NCBI GenBank assembly: GCA_030295235.1
Contig: AP026179.1
Span: 62,001-126,000 of the forward strand
Direction: 5' to 3'
Source of the DNA: Fistulifera solaris
Lineage: Eukaryota; Bacillariophyta; Bacillariophyceae; Naviculales; Stauroneidaceae
DNA length: 64,000 nt
The notes under the pieces were generated by a model. It saw only the letters and a program-made list of their open reading frames with translations, made no database searches and was not told the origin of the DNA. The first letter of the stretch is position 1, and every line of letters begins with the position of its first letter. A program made the position numbers and the translations under genes. Positions 52,721 to 64,000 of the stretch are shown here, one piece after another.

Positions 52721-55700
52721 TGACGCCCGCTCGTTTTTAATGGGCCGCTTCACCGGTTTTCTGGACCGATGGAGCGGATGGCCCAAACTTTCCAGAATTG
52801 AAAAGATGAGTGCGGGTGCAATCATTAATTCACTTGCATTCTTTTTTTGGATTGTTTCCTTTGGAGTGATTATCTGTTGTGCTTTCAATGAAGTTACGGA
52901 AGTGCACAGTTTGTTTGTGATTGGGGAATTTTATGGAAGAATTTATTTTGTGGCGCAAGGAGTGTACGCGCTGACAGATTTTCTGCCAATTTGGTTTGCG
53001 CCACAAGGACCAAGGCGTTCGAACCGAGTTAAAGTTGGAAAGAAGAAGAGACGAAAGCGAGGTGTCTGGTTTGGCAGGAGGAAGCGTCGGTGTGCAAGAA
53101 GCTTCATGAAACGGTCCGCAATTAGACGTTTGCTGAAAGCCGGATGAAGCGTATGCCGATTGGTTGAGAGGCTGGGCCGATCGACCGCCTCAACGGCCAG
53201 AGCCATTTTACAAGACCTTTGCAAGACAGTCATTTGCACATGTGTTTACTGCGTCGTGTGCACAGAACCCACATTTTCATTGGGAAGTTTATCGAGCTAC
53301 ATTGCTACGCTTTATCCATTGCTGGATACTGGTCAAGGTCATCCAGTTGATGGTTGTTTTCATTTACAAAGTGTTTACTTCGGCAATGTGTCAGAGACGC
53401 CAATCGTTTTTGATACTGGAGCATCCACCGGAGTGACGCCACATCGAGAAGACTTTGAAGAGTTTCATAACTCCGACGGAAATTTAACAGGCATTGCACA
53501 GAAGGCTCAAGTGAAAGGATGGGGCTTTGTTAGGTGGCAAATTCGTGATGACAATGGACAAGTTCAAGAGATCCGTCATCGAGCGCTGTATGTTCCTTCG
53601 GGCGCAGGTAATGCGATTGTTCAGCCCTCAAGTTCATTTCCAGGTTGAAGCCAGAGGGGGCAATGGATCATTCATGGTCAATGAACATGGATGTGTTTTC
53701 CGGTTTCCATTTCACGAAGTCCAAGCTTACGTTTTACGCTACCAAAGATCGTCTTCCTATTGCACGTCCAACAACGTGTGATGCTTCGATGGTCGATCAA
53801 GCATTTGCTGTGGCTCCTAGCTCTATTCAAGTTACTTTGGAAGAGAATTTGAACCTGACGCCCAGCGTGAATTGAAGTTGATTCATGATTGTTTGGGGCA
53901 TTTTAACTTTCAGTGGATTCAGCGACTCACACGAGTTCGAGAGGGGGATAAGGCATCGGTACCAATTATTCCTACGCTGATATGAAAAGACGTCCTCGTG
54001 CGAGCCGCCGATTTGTGCTGCATGTCAATACGGAAAAGCGAAAAGACGTGCAATTGAGACCGAAAAGCAGTCAAAAATTCCGAGTCGAGACGGCGTGTTG
54101 AAGGCCGGCATCCTACAGCCAGGCCAAGTCGTTTCATCTGATCAGTTTACTTCAACTGAACGTGGTCGACGATTGGAGACTCGTGGAAAAGAGCAAGAGA
54201 ATGAGAAGTATGGCTATGGAACTATATTCGTTGATACAGCAACGAGTTACATGTTTGTGCCGAAATCAGATTACAACGACGGCTGCAGAGACGCTCAGAG
54301 CGAAGCATGCATTTGAGCAGGAAGTGAGATCGTATGGTGTTGAGATTCAGGGATACCGTACGGATCAAGGAGTTTACAAGTCGCGAGAATTCATGAAAGA
54401 TTTAGAGCTGAAAGGGCAGAGTGTCAAGTTTTCTGGCGTTGGAGCTCATCATCAAAATGGTATTGCAGAGAAGGCAATACGAACGATTACCGAGAGTGCA
54501 AGAACAATGCTATTACATGCAATGATTCACTGGCCAGCTGAGACAAGTATTGATTTGTGGCCATTTGCAGTGGACTATGCAGTCTATCTTTGGAATCGAC
54601 TTCCGAAAAAGGACACTGGTTTGGCACCCATTGAGTTATTTTCAGGAGTTACAATGAACATGGATGTTTTGCAGAAAATGAGAGTCTTTGGATGTCCGTG
54701 TTACGTTTTGGATGCAAAAGTTCAGGACGGAAAGAAGTTACCTCGTTGGCAACCCGAAAAGCCGAAGAGGACAGTTTTTGGGTATGTCGGCGCGCCACGC
54801 GAGTACGATTGGTTTGATAAGGAACTTGCGGACTGGTGCAGTATCATCACAATTTCATGTGGTGTATGATGAAAGGTTTACGACAATTCCGTTGGTACAG
54901 AATCCAAATGCCGACGAGCCTGAGCCTAAAAATTGGGAAGAGTTGTTGACATTTAGCAGAGACAAAGTGGATCTGGATGATGAACCGCCTCTGTTGCACG
55001 AAGATTGGCTTACCGATCAAGAAAAGTTGAAGAGAGAAGAGTTTCTTAAGCGACGAGCACAGAGTCGGAGTCTGGTCCCGCCTGTGAGAAAGGTACAAGC
55101 TGTGGAGAATGATTTGAATGAAGTGGAAGTAGACGTACCGTTATTGTTTCCAGAGGGAGATGATGACATAGTGGATGAAGATGAGGAACCCCAACCACCA
55201 AGGAGAAGTGGAAGAAATCGTCATTGGAATCGAAAGTTTTACGGTCCCGATTATGCGAATAAGCCGGTGAAAGGAGATCGTTACTATGGTCCCGAAGACG
55301 AAGATGATGCAAACTTTGTCAAATCTGAGTTTGGTTTGAGCGAAGAAGAGAGACTGTTGAATGAGATTGAAGCTGAATTTGGAGTCCTGTCTTCGAATGA
55401 TGCATTCTTGTCGACATTGGATTTTGATGAGGAACCGTTGGCTGTTGGAAATTATTGGGCATATGTTTCGATGATGCAAACACAGCGACGATGACAACTT
55501 GATTGAGGACTTGCATCCGTTTGCTTTTGCTGCGAAGGCGAACAATGAGGATACACCGAACTATTATCAAGCAATGAATGGTCCGGATGCAATTTGTTAT
55601 GAGAAAGCAATGGACAAAGAGTATTATTCGTTGAAAGCATTAGATCCGTGGGATGAAGTACCGAGGTCGGAAGCGATAGAAAAGGCGAATATATTGCCGA

Positions 55701-57139
55701 GTACCTGGGCATTCAAATGCAAAAGATATCCCGATGGAACGGTGAAGAAGTACAAAGCGCTGGTGTATTCGAGGAGACCGACAGATTGAAGGAGTTGATT
55801 TCTTTGAAACGTATGCACCGGTAGTTTCGTGGAGTACAGTGCGTCTGTTGTTGATTATGTCGATAGTTTTGGGATTGGCGACACGACAGGTTGATTATAC
55901 GTTAGCCTTTGTTCAAGCCGATCTTGACGAAGAGGTTTATTGTGAGATGCCAAAGCGTTACGATAGACCAGGGTATATTTTCAAGTTGAAGAAGAGTGTT
56001 TATGGATTACGCCAAAGCCCACTGAATTTCTTTAAGACATTGAAGAAAGGATTGGAAGACAGAGGATTTCGTCAGTCGGAAGAATGAGCCGTGCTTGTTT
56101 CTTTCTGATAAGGTTGTGTGCTTGACCTATGTGGACGATTGTTTGTTCTTTGCACGCGATGTGTCCGATATTGATGAGGTTATTTATGATCTTTGTCACA
56201 ATGAGAAATATCAGAGATTTCAGCTTAAGGTCGAAGATGAGAGCGTCGCTGGATTTCTTGGTATATTGATTGAACGAAAAGAAGACGGAACTCTGGAGTT
56301 GTTGCAAACTGGGCTTATTGATCGAATTGTTGCGACGATGGGATTGCAGGATAGTAGAGAAAATCAAATTCCCGCGAGCCCGACTACACTTGGAAAGGAT
56401 GAGAATGGTGAAGATTGCGTCGAAGCTTGGTCATATGCGAGTGTTGTTGGAATGATGATGTATTTAGCGTCAAATTCAAGACCCGACATTGCATTTGCTG
56501 TTCATCAATGCGCGCGATTCACTCATTGTCCGAAACGAGTACACGAAAGCGTTGAAGACAATCGGTCGATATTTAAAGGCTACGAGAACGAGAGGAATGA
56601 TTATACGTCCAACGAATGATCTGAAATTGGATTTGTTTGTGGATGCTGATTTTGCTGGATTGTGGAATTCGGAAGATGCAAATGATCCGGTATGTGTTAA
56701 GAGTCGAACGGGATATGTCATCACACTCGGTGACGTTCCTGTGTTGTGGGGTTCAAAGTTACAGACGGAAATTTCGCTTTCTACTACGGAAGCAGAGTTT
56801 ATTGCAGCATCGGTTGCAATGAGACAGCTATTGCCTATCAGAGAGGTGATGGAAGAGCTTACTATTCATTTCGGGATTGACAGAGATTCTGCTTCTACAG
56901 TTTCTACCGTATGGGAGGACAACAATGGAGCATTGATTATGATGAACAATGAGTATCCAAAGATGACACCAAGAACGAAGCATATAGCTTGCAAGTACTG
57001 GTGGTTTATTGAGCATTCACGTGAAGGAGAGATTGAGGCAAAGCGCATTGATACGAAACTTCAAAAGGCTGATATTTTCACTAAAGGGTTATCAAAGGTG
57101 GAATTTCAAGCGAAACGAAAGATGTTGATGGGTTGGTGA
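52721..57139 (+). pseudogene. pol region of the copia element (PR, IN, RT, RNase H)
   Basis: A linker with a hydrophobic segment (about 52820-52900) comes first. The aspartic protease site FDTGAS is at about 53408. Integrase follows, with HHQNGIAEKAIRT at about 54448. The RT box YVDD is at about 56128. RNase H has VDADFAG at about 56640, TEAEFIAAS at about 56789, and ends near 57139. Broken, as noted for the whole element. Confidence 0.85.
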
Positions 57140-57224
57140 TTCGATCCTATGACATATCAAGAGAGAGATTACATGTTTAGAGAACTTAGGATTTTAGGAA
57201 TTTGTGAGAGAATGAACTTCGATT

Positions 57225-57233
57225 GAGAGGGAG
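57225..57233 (+). other. polypurine tract
   Basis: GAGAGGGAG immediately before the 3' LTR, the expected position for plus-strand priming. Confidence 0.7.
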
Positions 57234-57447
57234 AGTGAAGATGAATGGGCAATCTCGTTCAAGTATACGTGACTGACTGATACACGAGTTAGTAGAAAAG
57301 TGCGACGTCATCGGAATGACTTGTTGCGATGCAACACCAATCGTAGATAATCTTTAATGTGTTAGGATTGACTTTGTTATTCGAAGTTGTATCGTTGTTT
57401 GCGGATATTGTTGTGATATTCGCTTGAGAATCTCGTTTATTATCGCT
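57234..57447 (+). repeat. 3' LTR
   Basis: 214 bp, matching the 5' LTR base for base by eye. Followed by AAAGT, the target-site duplication. Confidence 0.93.
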
Positions 57448-57773
57448 AAAGTGTAACAAAACATCAGCCTCGTTATCGTAGCGGGTTTTAATTTTGCTCT
57501 GGGCATGACGCAGAACACAGGAATGGGACAACAGAACAGCATCGAAATCACCCCGTGACTTACACGTGACGTCGCGATACGGAAAGAATGAAAGGGGAAA
57601 AGCGCGATGCAATTAAAAAAACAAAAGAAACCTTTCACAACAGAAGACTTTCTTTGTATCCATAGCAGCAAACTTACATTACAATCGCATTTCGTGAATA
57701 TAATTAGTAATATATCTGCTAAAAAACGGAGCAACACGAAGCAAGAATCCGCACGCTTTTTTTACGACAAGAA
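57448..57773. promoter_or_regulatory. spacer between retrotransposon and RING gene
   Basis: About 325 bp from the target-site duplication to the RING gene start, so the LTR lies within promoter distance of that gene. No gene seen. Confidence 0.5.
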
Positions 57774-60600
57774 ATGAGTGCGTCAGACGATGAGACTCCG
57801 CAAAATTTGACGAGCCATGGATCCAGCAAGGCGCAAACAAACCAAAGTCGACCACAACAAGCTCCTCTCGTTACTTTGAAAAGAGACAATCCAGAAAGTA
57901 CTGCCTCTGTCGCTCAAGATACGTTGTCGCGTACCTTTGCTGTCGAAGAGAATGGAATGACTCCTCTCAATGAAGATCCGGCACATCGCAACAATCAGCA
58001 AGAAGAAAAAGAATCGCCATCTGGAACGACCCGACGTGTGCGTCGACGTGTGGAAGACAATGCCTCACAGCAACTTGTCGAAGCCGATCGTCCTACGAAT
58101 AGCATCAGTAATGGAATCCCCAACGTCAATGCATCCATAGTGCCCCATCATCATCAGCCTTTGGCAGAAAATGAAACCAGCACCGGCACTGCAACCGTTC
58201 CCATACTGGATTCATCTGCTACTAGCCAAGTTGCGGAAGTTCGACCGAGAGAGGAGAACGATAACAATTATTCTCCGAAAATCGCCGAGCGAGTTGTCAA
58301 TGCCGCTCAGAGTACGAACAGCAACACTAATGGGGTCCTTAATGTCCATGCTCAAATCCCGAATTATACTGGCAATGCCGAAGCTCCCACGGCGCGTACT
58401 TCTGTTCATCGCCGCATTGTGAGGGTCCGTAGAGCTGGTCAAGAAGAGATGAACATTGGCGACTATCCCCCAGAAATTGTGGAGCAAGTGGACCGGGCTC
58501 GTCGTCAGTTCGGATTGCCGCCCAATGCACCCTTTCAAGTCAATCGCATCGGAAATGTTTATCAAGATGTATTGAGGGCCGGGGATGGTACTATGCTGCG
58601 TGGGAATTGGCCTGGGCCAGCGGGTGGAAGCGGTCGAGGGAATCGCATCGTCGTGCCCATTCCTATCAACGAGACATTGTCGCGCCGCGAACAAGTGATT
58701 CGCGATGTTCCTTTAGATAACACTCGTCAGCAACACATGATTCCGGCACATGCCAGTTTACGACTAGTTCCGGGAGAAAATGGTCAGCTGCTTCTCCGTA
58801 TTGCGAATGGGAGCACCTCGGCAGTCAACTTTTTCAAAACTCCTTCAACAATCCGCGAATGGTAGCAATCCGCGCCCACCGCAATGGACCGGAAGGACGG
58901 GTGGCGATTCATTTGGAGACAGAAGAGGTGATGCGACAAAGAAATCAAGTTCCGCCCTTGGAGCCGGTAATCCTCCCGGATAGCCAACAAACCATTTCCA
59001 GTAGTGATACTTCACAGGCTAATCCAGATACAGAGAGATTCACTTGCGGTATCTGCTACGAATACATGGAAATGCCCTCGTCTTGCGGACAGTGTTCTGG
59101 TCGATTCTGCAAAGAGTGTTTGATTAAAGTAAAGCAGTCGCAGCGAGGTCTCTGTCCGATCTGTCGAAAGCCTATAGGAGATATACAAGAAGACACCGAG
59201 CTGGCGAAGGTGATGGACGAAGCCTGCAGCGTTCCCTGCCGGTTTGAAGGCTGTAATGCTTCTCTGTCGCTTCGTCAAGTGAAACAACATGAACATTCAG
59301 AGTGTCAAATGGTAAGAGTGTTTTGCCGCTACAAAGAGTATGGGTGTCCATGGAAAGGCCGTCGATGTGATTTGGCGGACCACGAAGAACGAGATTGTAC
59401 TTTGGCGAAAGTTTCGGGGTTGGTCGATCAGGTTCGAACCATGGCTGCCGAGAGGGAGTCTATCGCACGGGAAATGGCAATGCGGATGTCATCATTGGGT
59501 CTTGCAGTAAACCATGAACGTGAAATGACACGTCGACAAACAGCACGATCAACTTCCAATCCAATTGATATCTTATCGTTCGTCATACAAGTAACATGTT
59601 GCAGCCCTTCCTTGATGCAAATAAGAGAAACATGGGCAAACTTGTACGCAACTACGAATGCTCGTGCTGCAGTCTTCAATTGGATCACGCTAGCACCAAC
59701 ATTTTTGCTGGTAGGGCGAGTGATATGGAGGGAGTATTCAAGATTTGTTTTCGTGTTGCGGCATCCACAATTCAGTTTTGATTCAATTGACGAAGAAACA
59801 GCAGGAGTCTTCATTGACTCTGCACTTGGTGTAGCGGCGCTCACCCTAGTCACGCTCCTTATGGGGTTTTCGCTTCTTTTTGACAACAAATCTCACGAAG
59901 GCTGGGATTTTTTCGCTTTCCCTTTGCGTCAGGGCCAATCCCGGTCATGCTATACGCAATCACTATCAGTTCCTTCTTGATATACAGTCTCATTTTTACA
60001 CTGATGGACGGTGTCTTTTTAACAGGTTATTTGGCTCTCGTTCTCTTCACTGCCACTGCTGTACTGCCGATTTCTATTGCTTCGCTATCTTGTAAATTAT
60101 CGCGAGCAGCTTCAACGCCTCTTGGCTTTTCGACTGGAAGGGTTGCGCGCCCTCTCCTTTTTGGGCTCCGTTACGCATTTGTTGTGCACATGACAGATGC
60201 AGTATCTTGCTTTGACGCCCTCTGTTTGCTCCACCTCTTAGATGGCCAATTCAATCTTTTGACCCAGAGCCTTGGTCACAAAGAACTTTTCTTTGACTGG
60301 CCACCCCTTTTGGATGTATTCTTTGTCTCGATAGCACTTGGTAGAGGGGTACGGGAATTTCTTTTGGACGAGAACGACATGAAAGCAACCGCCAACTGGG
60401 GAGCCGCTGTTGTCTTGATTCTTTTGGTGAATATGATTGTTTCTCGTCTCGCAACCATCTTTCAGTGGGTCGGCGTTTACCACTATCAAGTCATTGAGGC
60501 GTCTCCTTCGGATAGCATTGCTGGTCGGAAAGCCAATGCCGTTGGTTTGGGTCTACTATCCTTGACTGTTTGCAGCTATATGATTCTTGCTACCATCTGA
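57774..60600 (+). CDS. RING finger / TRAF-type zinc finger multi-pass membrane protein (putative E3 ubiquitin ligase)
   Basis: About 942 residues from ATG 57774. The N-terminal 360 residues are Asn/Thr/Gln/Arg-rich and disordered. Near residue 425 is a C3HC4-type RING (CGICYEYMEMPSSCGQC, FCKECL, CPICRKPIG). Two TRAF/SINA-like Cys/His fingers follow (CRFEGCNASLSLRQVKQHEH and CRYKEYGCPWKGRRCDLADH). A helical linker (MAAERESIAREMAMRM) leads to a C-terminal half with about seven hydrophobic segments (GVAALTLVTLLMGFSLLF, LLSLTVCSYMILATI). A membrane-bound E3 ligase is the best reading: RING recruits E2, TRAF fingers bind substrate. Frame changes occur at T5 58830-58834 and GGG 59932-59934; one added base at each keeps it open. 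Confidence 0.8.
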
Positions 60601-61456
60601 AGCCCGCGTAGCTTTAGATTACTAGTATCTTTTTACTTGAAGGGAGTCTTAGAGCATCTTCCCAGTTGTAGCAACACGCCCATTTGCGAACTAGAGAGAT
60701 ATGTTGATTTAGATTCTAGTTTATATGCCAAGTTGGTTCGAGGTTCCAATGATTTCAGTGAAACCCGATCCTTATTTCCAAACCAAACTTTTCATGACTG
60801 GCGTTGGTTTTTATTCTCACATTATATTTATTGTTATTTATTATCGCATTTTTGTTTTAAAGAGACGATGTTACAAGTACTACTAATTGTGTTTCCTACT
60901 AGTCTCATTTCAACTCCCACATTATTATGGTACTTTAAAGGACTCCCACCATTTGTGTTTTGATTTATTATTGAATCTTCGAGTGATTGTTATTGCGAGA
61001 GGAGGACTCCCACCTGGTCGGACTTTTGATTCGATTTTGCAGGAAAATGCGAGCAATACCCACTTGTGATCACAGTACCTGGTACCAGGTACTAGAGTAG
61101 TGAAGCAGCTTCCCATGAATGGAAATGTGACCACCTATTCGTAGATTCAATGAACACGACAAGTCGCAGGACTCTTATGGGACGCCATCGTATTCGACGT
61201 GGTTACTACGGGGTACTTGTAGAGCATCATCTAAAAAGTCTCCCGCAGTGTGGGATTGACTTTCTTTCCAGCTTTGCGTTGCTTTCTACGAAGAGATGGT
61301 ACAAATAGATTGAAGTCTAAATGAATAAAATGAAGGACCATTGGGTTTACAATCGAAGCCACCTTTCAGTTAAGTTGACTTTTTGTGCTCACAATTTGCC
61401 CTTTCGGTCCACTTTTCGATCTAGCAACTTCTTTTCGTTCGACGTTATCTTCGATC
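60601..61456. other. intergenic before two-repeat protein
   Basis: About 850 bp, no gene. Contains a perfect 20-bp palindrome (61074-61093) and GGACTCCCACC twice (near 60939 and 61003). Confidence 0.5.
61074..61093. repeat. perfect 20-bp palindrome centred on GGTACC
   Basis: AGTACCTGGTACCAGGTACT equals its own reverse complement. The longest of several GGTACC-centred palindromes in the window. Confidence 0.9.
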
Positions 61457-62420
61457 ATGCAACTCTCTGCCGCTTTGATGTCTCTCCTCGGTTACAGTGG
61501 AGAACCCACCACCACGCCCATTGCGATCGGTCTCCAGTGCGGAAACGTTAACATGAACAACGTCAGTTATCATGCCAAACAGGTCATGGCCCAAGCCTTG
61601 GGTGGATTCCTACAAGACTTCTTACACCTTGCACGACAACAACGATTCGTTCCTCGCTGGTGTTCACTTTGATCAGTCCCATGCCACCAAGGAGTCTCTC
61701 AAGTGGAATGGAACTTGGAACTATGGTTGCCGCTTGTGCCCCAATGACGATGATTCCACCATGTCGGCCCCCTTTGCTGCGTTCGTTGCGGACCTCGGTT
61801 GCACGGCTTGTGCTCCGACATCAATGGTAGGTGTGAGTGCTTGGGAAGCCACCTTGACCAGCGTTCTTCGTGCTACGAATCATGTCGAGTTGAAGAAAGC
61901 CAACGCTTGTCAGATTTCTTTGCACGATCGTCTCGAGGAAGAAGAAACCGTGGAGCATGTTGAGATTGGCGTCAAGTGCGACAACGCCGACTTTGCTAGT
62001 CTCGGAGCCAAAGCTTCCGGCTTTTCTTCTCGCGCATTGGAAGACTCGTACAACAAGGTCCATGAAATTCTCAAGGGCGGTGACAGCTTCCTTGCTGGTG
62101 TCCATTTCGATGGTGCCCATTCACCGAAAAAAGCCGCTCTCAAGTGGAACGGAACGTGGAACTATGGATGCCGCTTGTGCCCCAACGATGATGACACGCT
62201 CGGAGATGCTTCGGCTGTTGGTGGATACGTGGGAGAGCTTGGCTGTGCCCTCTGTGTTCCCGACAATGGTAACTTGCGCGGGGACGAGACTGTCGTGCGT
62301 GCTTGGGAAGCCGAGTACACCGCGGCCTTGCTCGAGAGTCCGTACGCGGAGTTCGACAACGTCAAGAACTGCAAAATTGACATTGTCGCCAAGTATTCGG
62401 ATGCGGCCGCAAAGGCTTAA
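61457..62420 (+). CDS. two-repeat Cys-containing protein of unknown function
   Basis: About 320 residues from ATG 61457. The body is a tandem duplication of a 130-140-residue unit. Unit 1: IAIGLQCGNVNMNNVSYHAK, DSYKTSYTL, DSFLAGVHFDQSHA, LKWNGTWNYGCRLCPNDDD, DLGCTACAP. Unit 2: VEIGVKCDNADFASLGAK, DSYNKVHEIL, DSFLAGVHFDGAHS, LKWNGTWNYGCRLCPNDDD, ELGCALCVP. Each unit keeps five Cys at equivalent places and a closing Cys (NACQISL / NCKIDI). No signal peptide is obvious. Codon choice is biased to C-ending codons (AAC, GTC, CTC), as in strongly expressed genes. The frame changes at GG 61604-61605; dropping one G aligns ALGDSY with ALEDSY of unit 2. I recognise no family. Confidence 0.75.
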
Positions 62421-62666
62421 GTAGATGATGGAAAACGCGTCTTTTCAGAGAGATAGAGAATTAACACGAAAAACCCACGTGCTAACTGAAAAGAATACAT
62501 AAGAACTTATGATGGTTTAATATTTTTGGTAGCGAGCCTTGGCTGCTTTGCATAGCGCGACAGCTGTGATTCGTACAGCCTCATTAGAGTGAATTGATAC
62601 AAGATTGATGAGGGGCAGCTGCCATAGCTCAGCTTGAGTTCAAAATAAGGTGAGCAAACGACAAGC

Positions 62667-64000
62667 TTAGATTGTAACTTCGGCTTCTTCAACGATTTCT
62701 GCTAATTCCATCCATCGAAGCTCCTTCTCGTCCAACTCAGCTTGTATCTTGTTAAGTTTTTCCGTCATGTCAGCTAATACGGACCATCCTTGATCCGCGC
62801 TATTGTCGATTTCAGCTTGCTGCTTTTCTATTTGGGAACGTAGCTTATCCATAGACTTCTCCAAGTTGTCCATTTCCTTCTTAGATTGTCGAATTGCGTT
62901 TCGTTGTTCGTTTCGTTTCACCTTGTCCTCCTTATAGTTTGACTTACGCTCGTCACTAACACGAGTCGGCGTCTCGTTTTCCATGTCAAGCAACGTTGTT
63001 GCATATTCCGACAGTTTACCCTCGAAATCAATCACTTCTCCGTCACCCTGGAAGACGAACAGATGATCCGTAACTTTGTCGGCGAACAAGCGATCGTGGC
63101 TGACAACGACAAGAACACCTTTGTATTCTTCTTGCAAGTAAGTTTCCATGGCCTGTAAGGTATCCAGGTCACAGTCGACGCTGGGCTCATCGAGTACCAG
63201 AAAGTTGGGCCGTTGACTAAGAACAGATAAAAGCTGTAGCCGACGTTTTTCACCTCCACTTAAAACCGATAATCGATCGGACCACCTGTTCCTCGGAAAT
63301 TCAAATTTTCGCAATAAGCGCCGAGCTTCGTCTGTGGACACACTCTCTGATTTATCCGCCATTTGCACTCGTTCCACCACAAACTCTAGTACCGTTTGTT
63401 CTGGATCATCGATGGTCAAACCCAGCTGATCATACACACCCATAACGATCGTTTCGCCTACATCTACAAATCCCGAGTCTGGCTTTTGTTGACCGGTCAT
63501 AATCCTTACAAATGTCTAGAATGAAAAAGGGTCAGAGTGACGCACATATCGTGCAATAAGTCGTAGCACTGATAAAGACTCACAGTTTTTCCAACTCCGT
63601 TACTTCCCGCAAGGCATATTCTATCACCAGGCAGAAAATCATAGCTGAAATTCTTCAATACAACTTTTCTTGAAAAAGCCAAGCTGACATCTTTCATCGA
63701 CAAAATCTCTGTTCCCAAGCGACGAACACTTCCTTCTAAAAGCAAGTTTGCATCCCCTGATGAACAAAAACACAGCAACTTTAGTTTTACAAGTCAGAAA
63801 AATTTTGTAAGAACTGTGTGTCTGCAAGGACTTACGAGGCCTTGGCTTGGTACTTTTCTCAAGCTTGTAGAATGCATCAATCCGAGTCTTCGATTTAGTC
63901 TGTCTCGCCTGCGGTTGCCGTCGCATCCAATCAAGCTCTACTCGATATTTTGCTTTAGCGCTTTGTATGGCAGCGTCATCTCTTGCCAATCTTTCTTCTT
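62667..64000 (-). CDS. ABC-F family ATPase, C-terminal part (Uup-like); cut by window edge
   Basis: Exons (minus) 64000-63836 (continues past the window), 63766-63584 and 63515-62667; introns 69 bp (GTAAGT...CAG) and 68 bp (GTGAGT...TAG). It starts in the inter-domain linker (RVELDWMRRQPQARQTKSK, KLEKSTKPRPR). The second ATPase domain has SNGVGKT (Walker A), LSVLSGGEKRRLQLL (signature), FLVLDEPSVDCDLDTL (Walker B) and VVVSHDRLFADKV (H-switch). A C-terminal coiled coil rich in Lys/Glu follows, as in Uup. ABC-F proteins act on ribosomes, not in transport. DEPSVDCD instead of the common DEPTNHLD is a notable variation. The leader lies outside the window, so plastid or cytosolic location is open. 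Confidence 0.93.

Larger units (their letters stand above)
50654..57447 (+). mobile_element. Ty1/copia LTR retrotransposon (diatom copia-like type), broken
   Basis: The element is flanked by 214-bp LTRs (50654-50867 and 57234-57447) that look identical, and by the target-site duplication AAAGT (50649-50653 and 57448-57452). Parts in copia order: gag with a CCHC zinc knuckle, aspartic protease, integrase, reverse transcriptase, RNase H. The order IN before RT identifies Ty1/copia. The coding region is interrupted, about ten breaks, so it appears non-functional as given. Identical LTRs argue that the insertion is recent. It sits between the plastid protein gene and the RING gene and interrupts neither. 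Confidence 0.93.

Overview
This is nuclear DNA from a eukaryote, most likely a diatom (probably a raphid pennate). The basis is short introns of about 60 to 155 bp with GTAAGT/GTACGT donors and YAG acceptors, intergenic gaps of a few hundred bases, digalactosyldiacylglycerol synthase genes, a heat-shock-factor gene of the kind expanded in diatoms, a Ty1/copia element of diatom type, a possible bipartite plastid leader with an SVAF motif, and membrane proteins with the TPETYDE / LTPRRL signature that I associate with diatom receptor-like families. I cannot fix the species from sequence alone.

Layout. 0.5-4.7 kb: three tandem + strand genes for small secreted proteins that share a leader and a short mature N-terminus but carry different acidic C-termini. 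5.3-12.9 kb: an SDR oxidoreductase, a PP2C phosphatase and a long disordered coiled-coil protein. 13-19.7 kb: an M6-type metalloprotease, a bHLH-zipper protein, an unknown poly-Asn protein and a cyclophilin-like membrane protein. 21.8-28.3 kb: HSF, guanine deaminase, an unknown protein with a CRHC module, and DPH1. 29.5-34.5 kb: a 5'-nucleotidase and a DGDG synthase. 34.9-45.9 kb: five same-strand genes for single-pass, cytoplasmic-N-terminus membrane proteins with a shared ShKT-like cysteine module, one of them extended by leucine-rich repeats. 46.9-50.4 kb: a second DGDG synthase and a probable plastid protein. 50.65-57.45 kb: a Ty1/copia retrotransposon with identical 214-bp LTRs and target-site duplication AAAGT. 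57.8-62.4 kb: a RING/TRAF-zinc-finger membrane protein and a two-repeat protein of unknown function. 62.7 kb to the edge: an ABC-F ATPase, cut by the window end.

Two kinds of locus stand out. The first is the leader-sharing secreted family at the left end. The second is the array of receptor-like membrane proteins, which is bracketed by two diverged copies of a DGDG synthase. Both look like places where a conserved targeting part is combined with rapidly changing extracellular repeats.

Many otherwise convincing host genes (12 of them, 15 sites) change frame abruptly, mostly inside short homopolymer runs. I read this as uncorrected indel error in the assembly, not as gene decay, and give each gene as one locus with the break position stated. 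The ordinary intergenic stretches also carry two recurrent short motifs: a TACGGAGTA 9-mer and GGTACC-centred palindromes.
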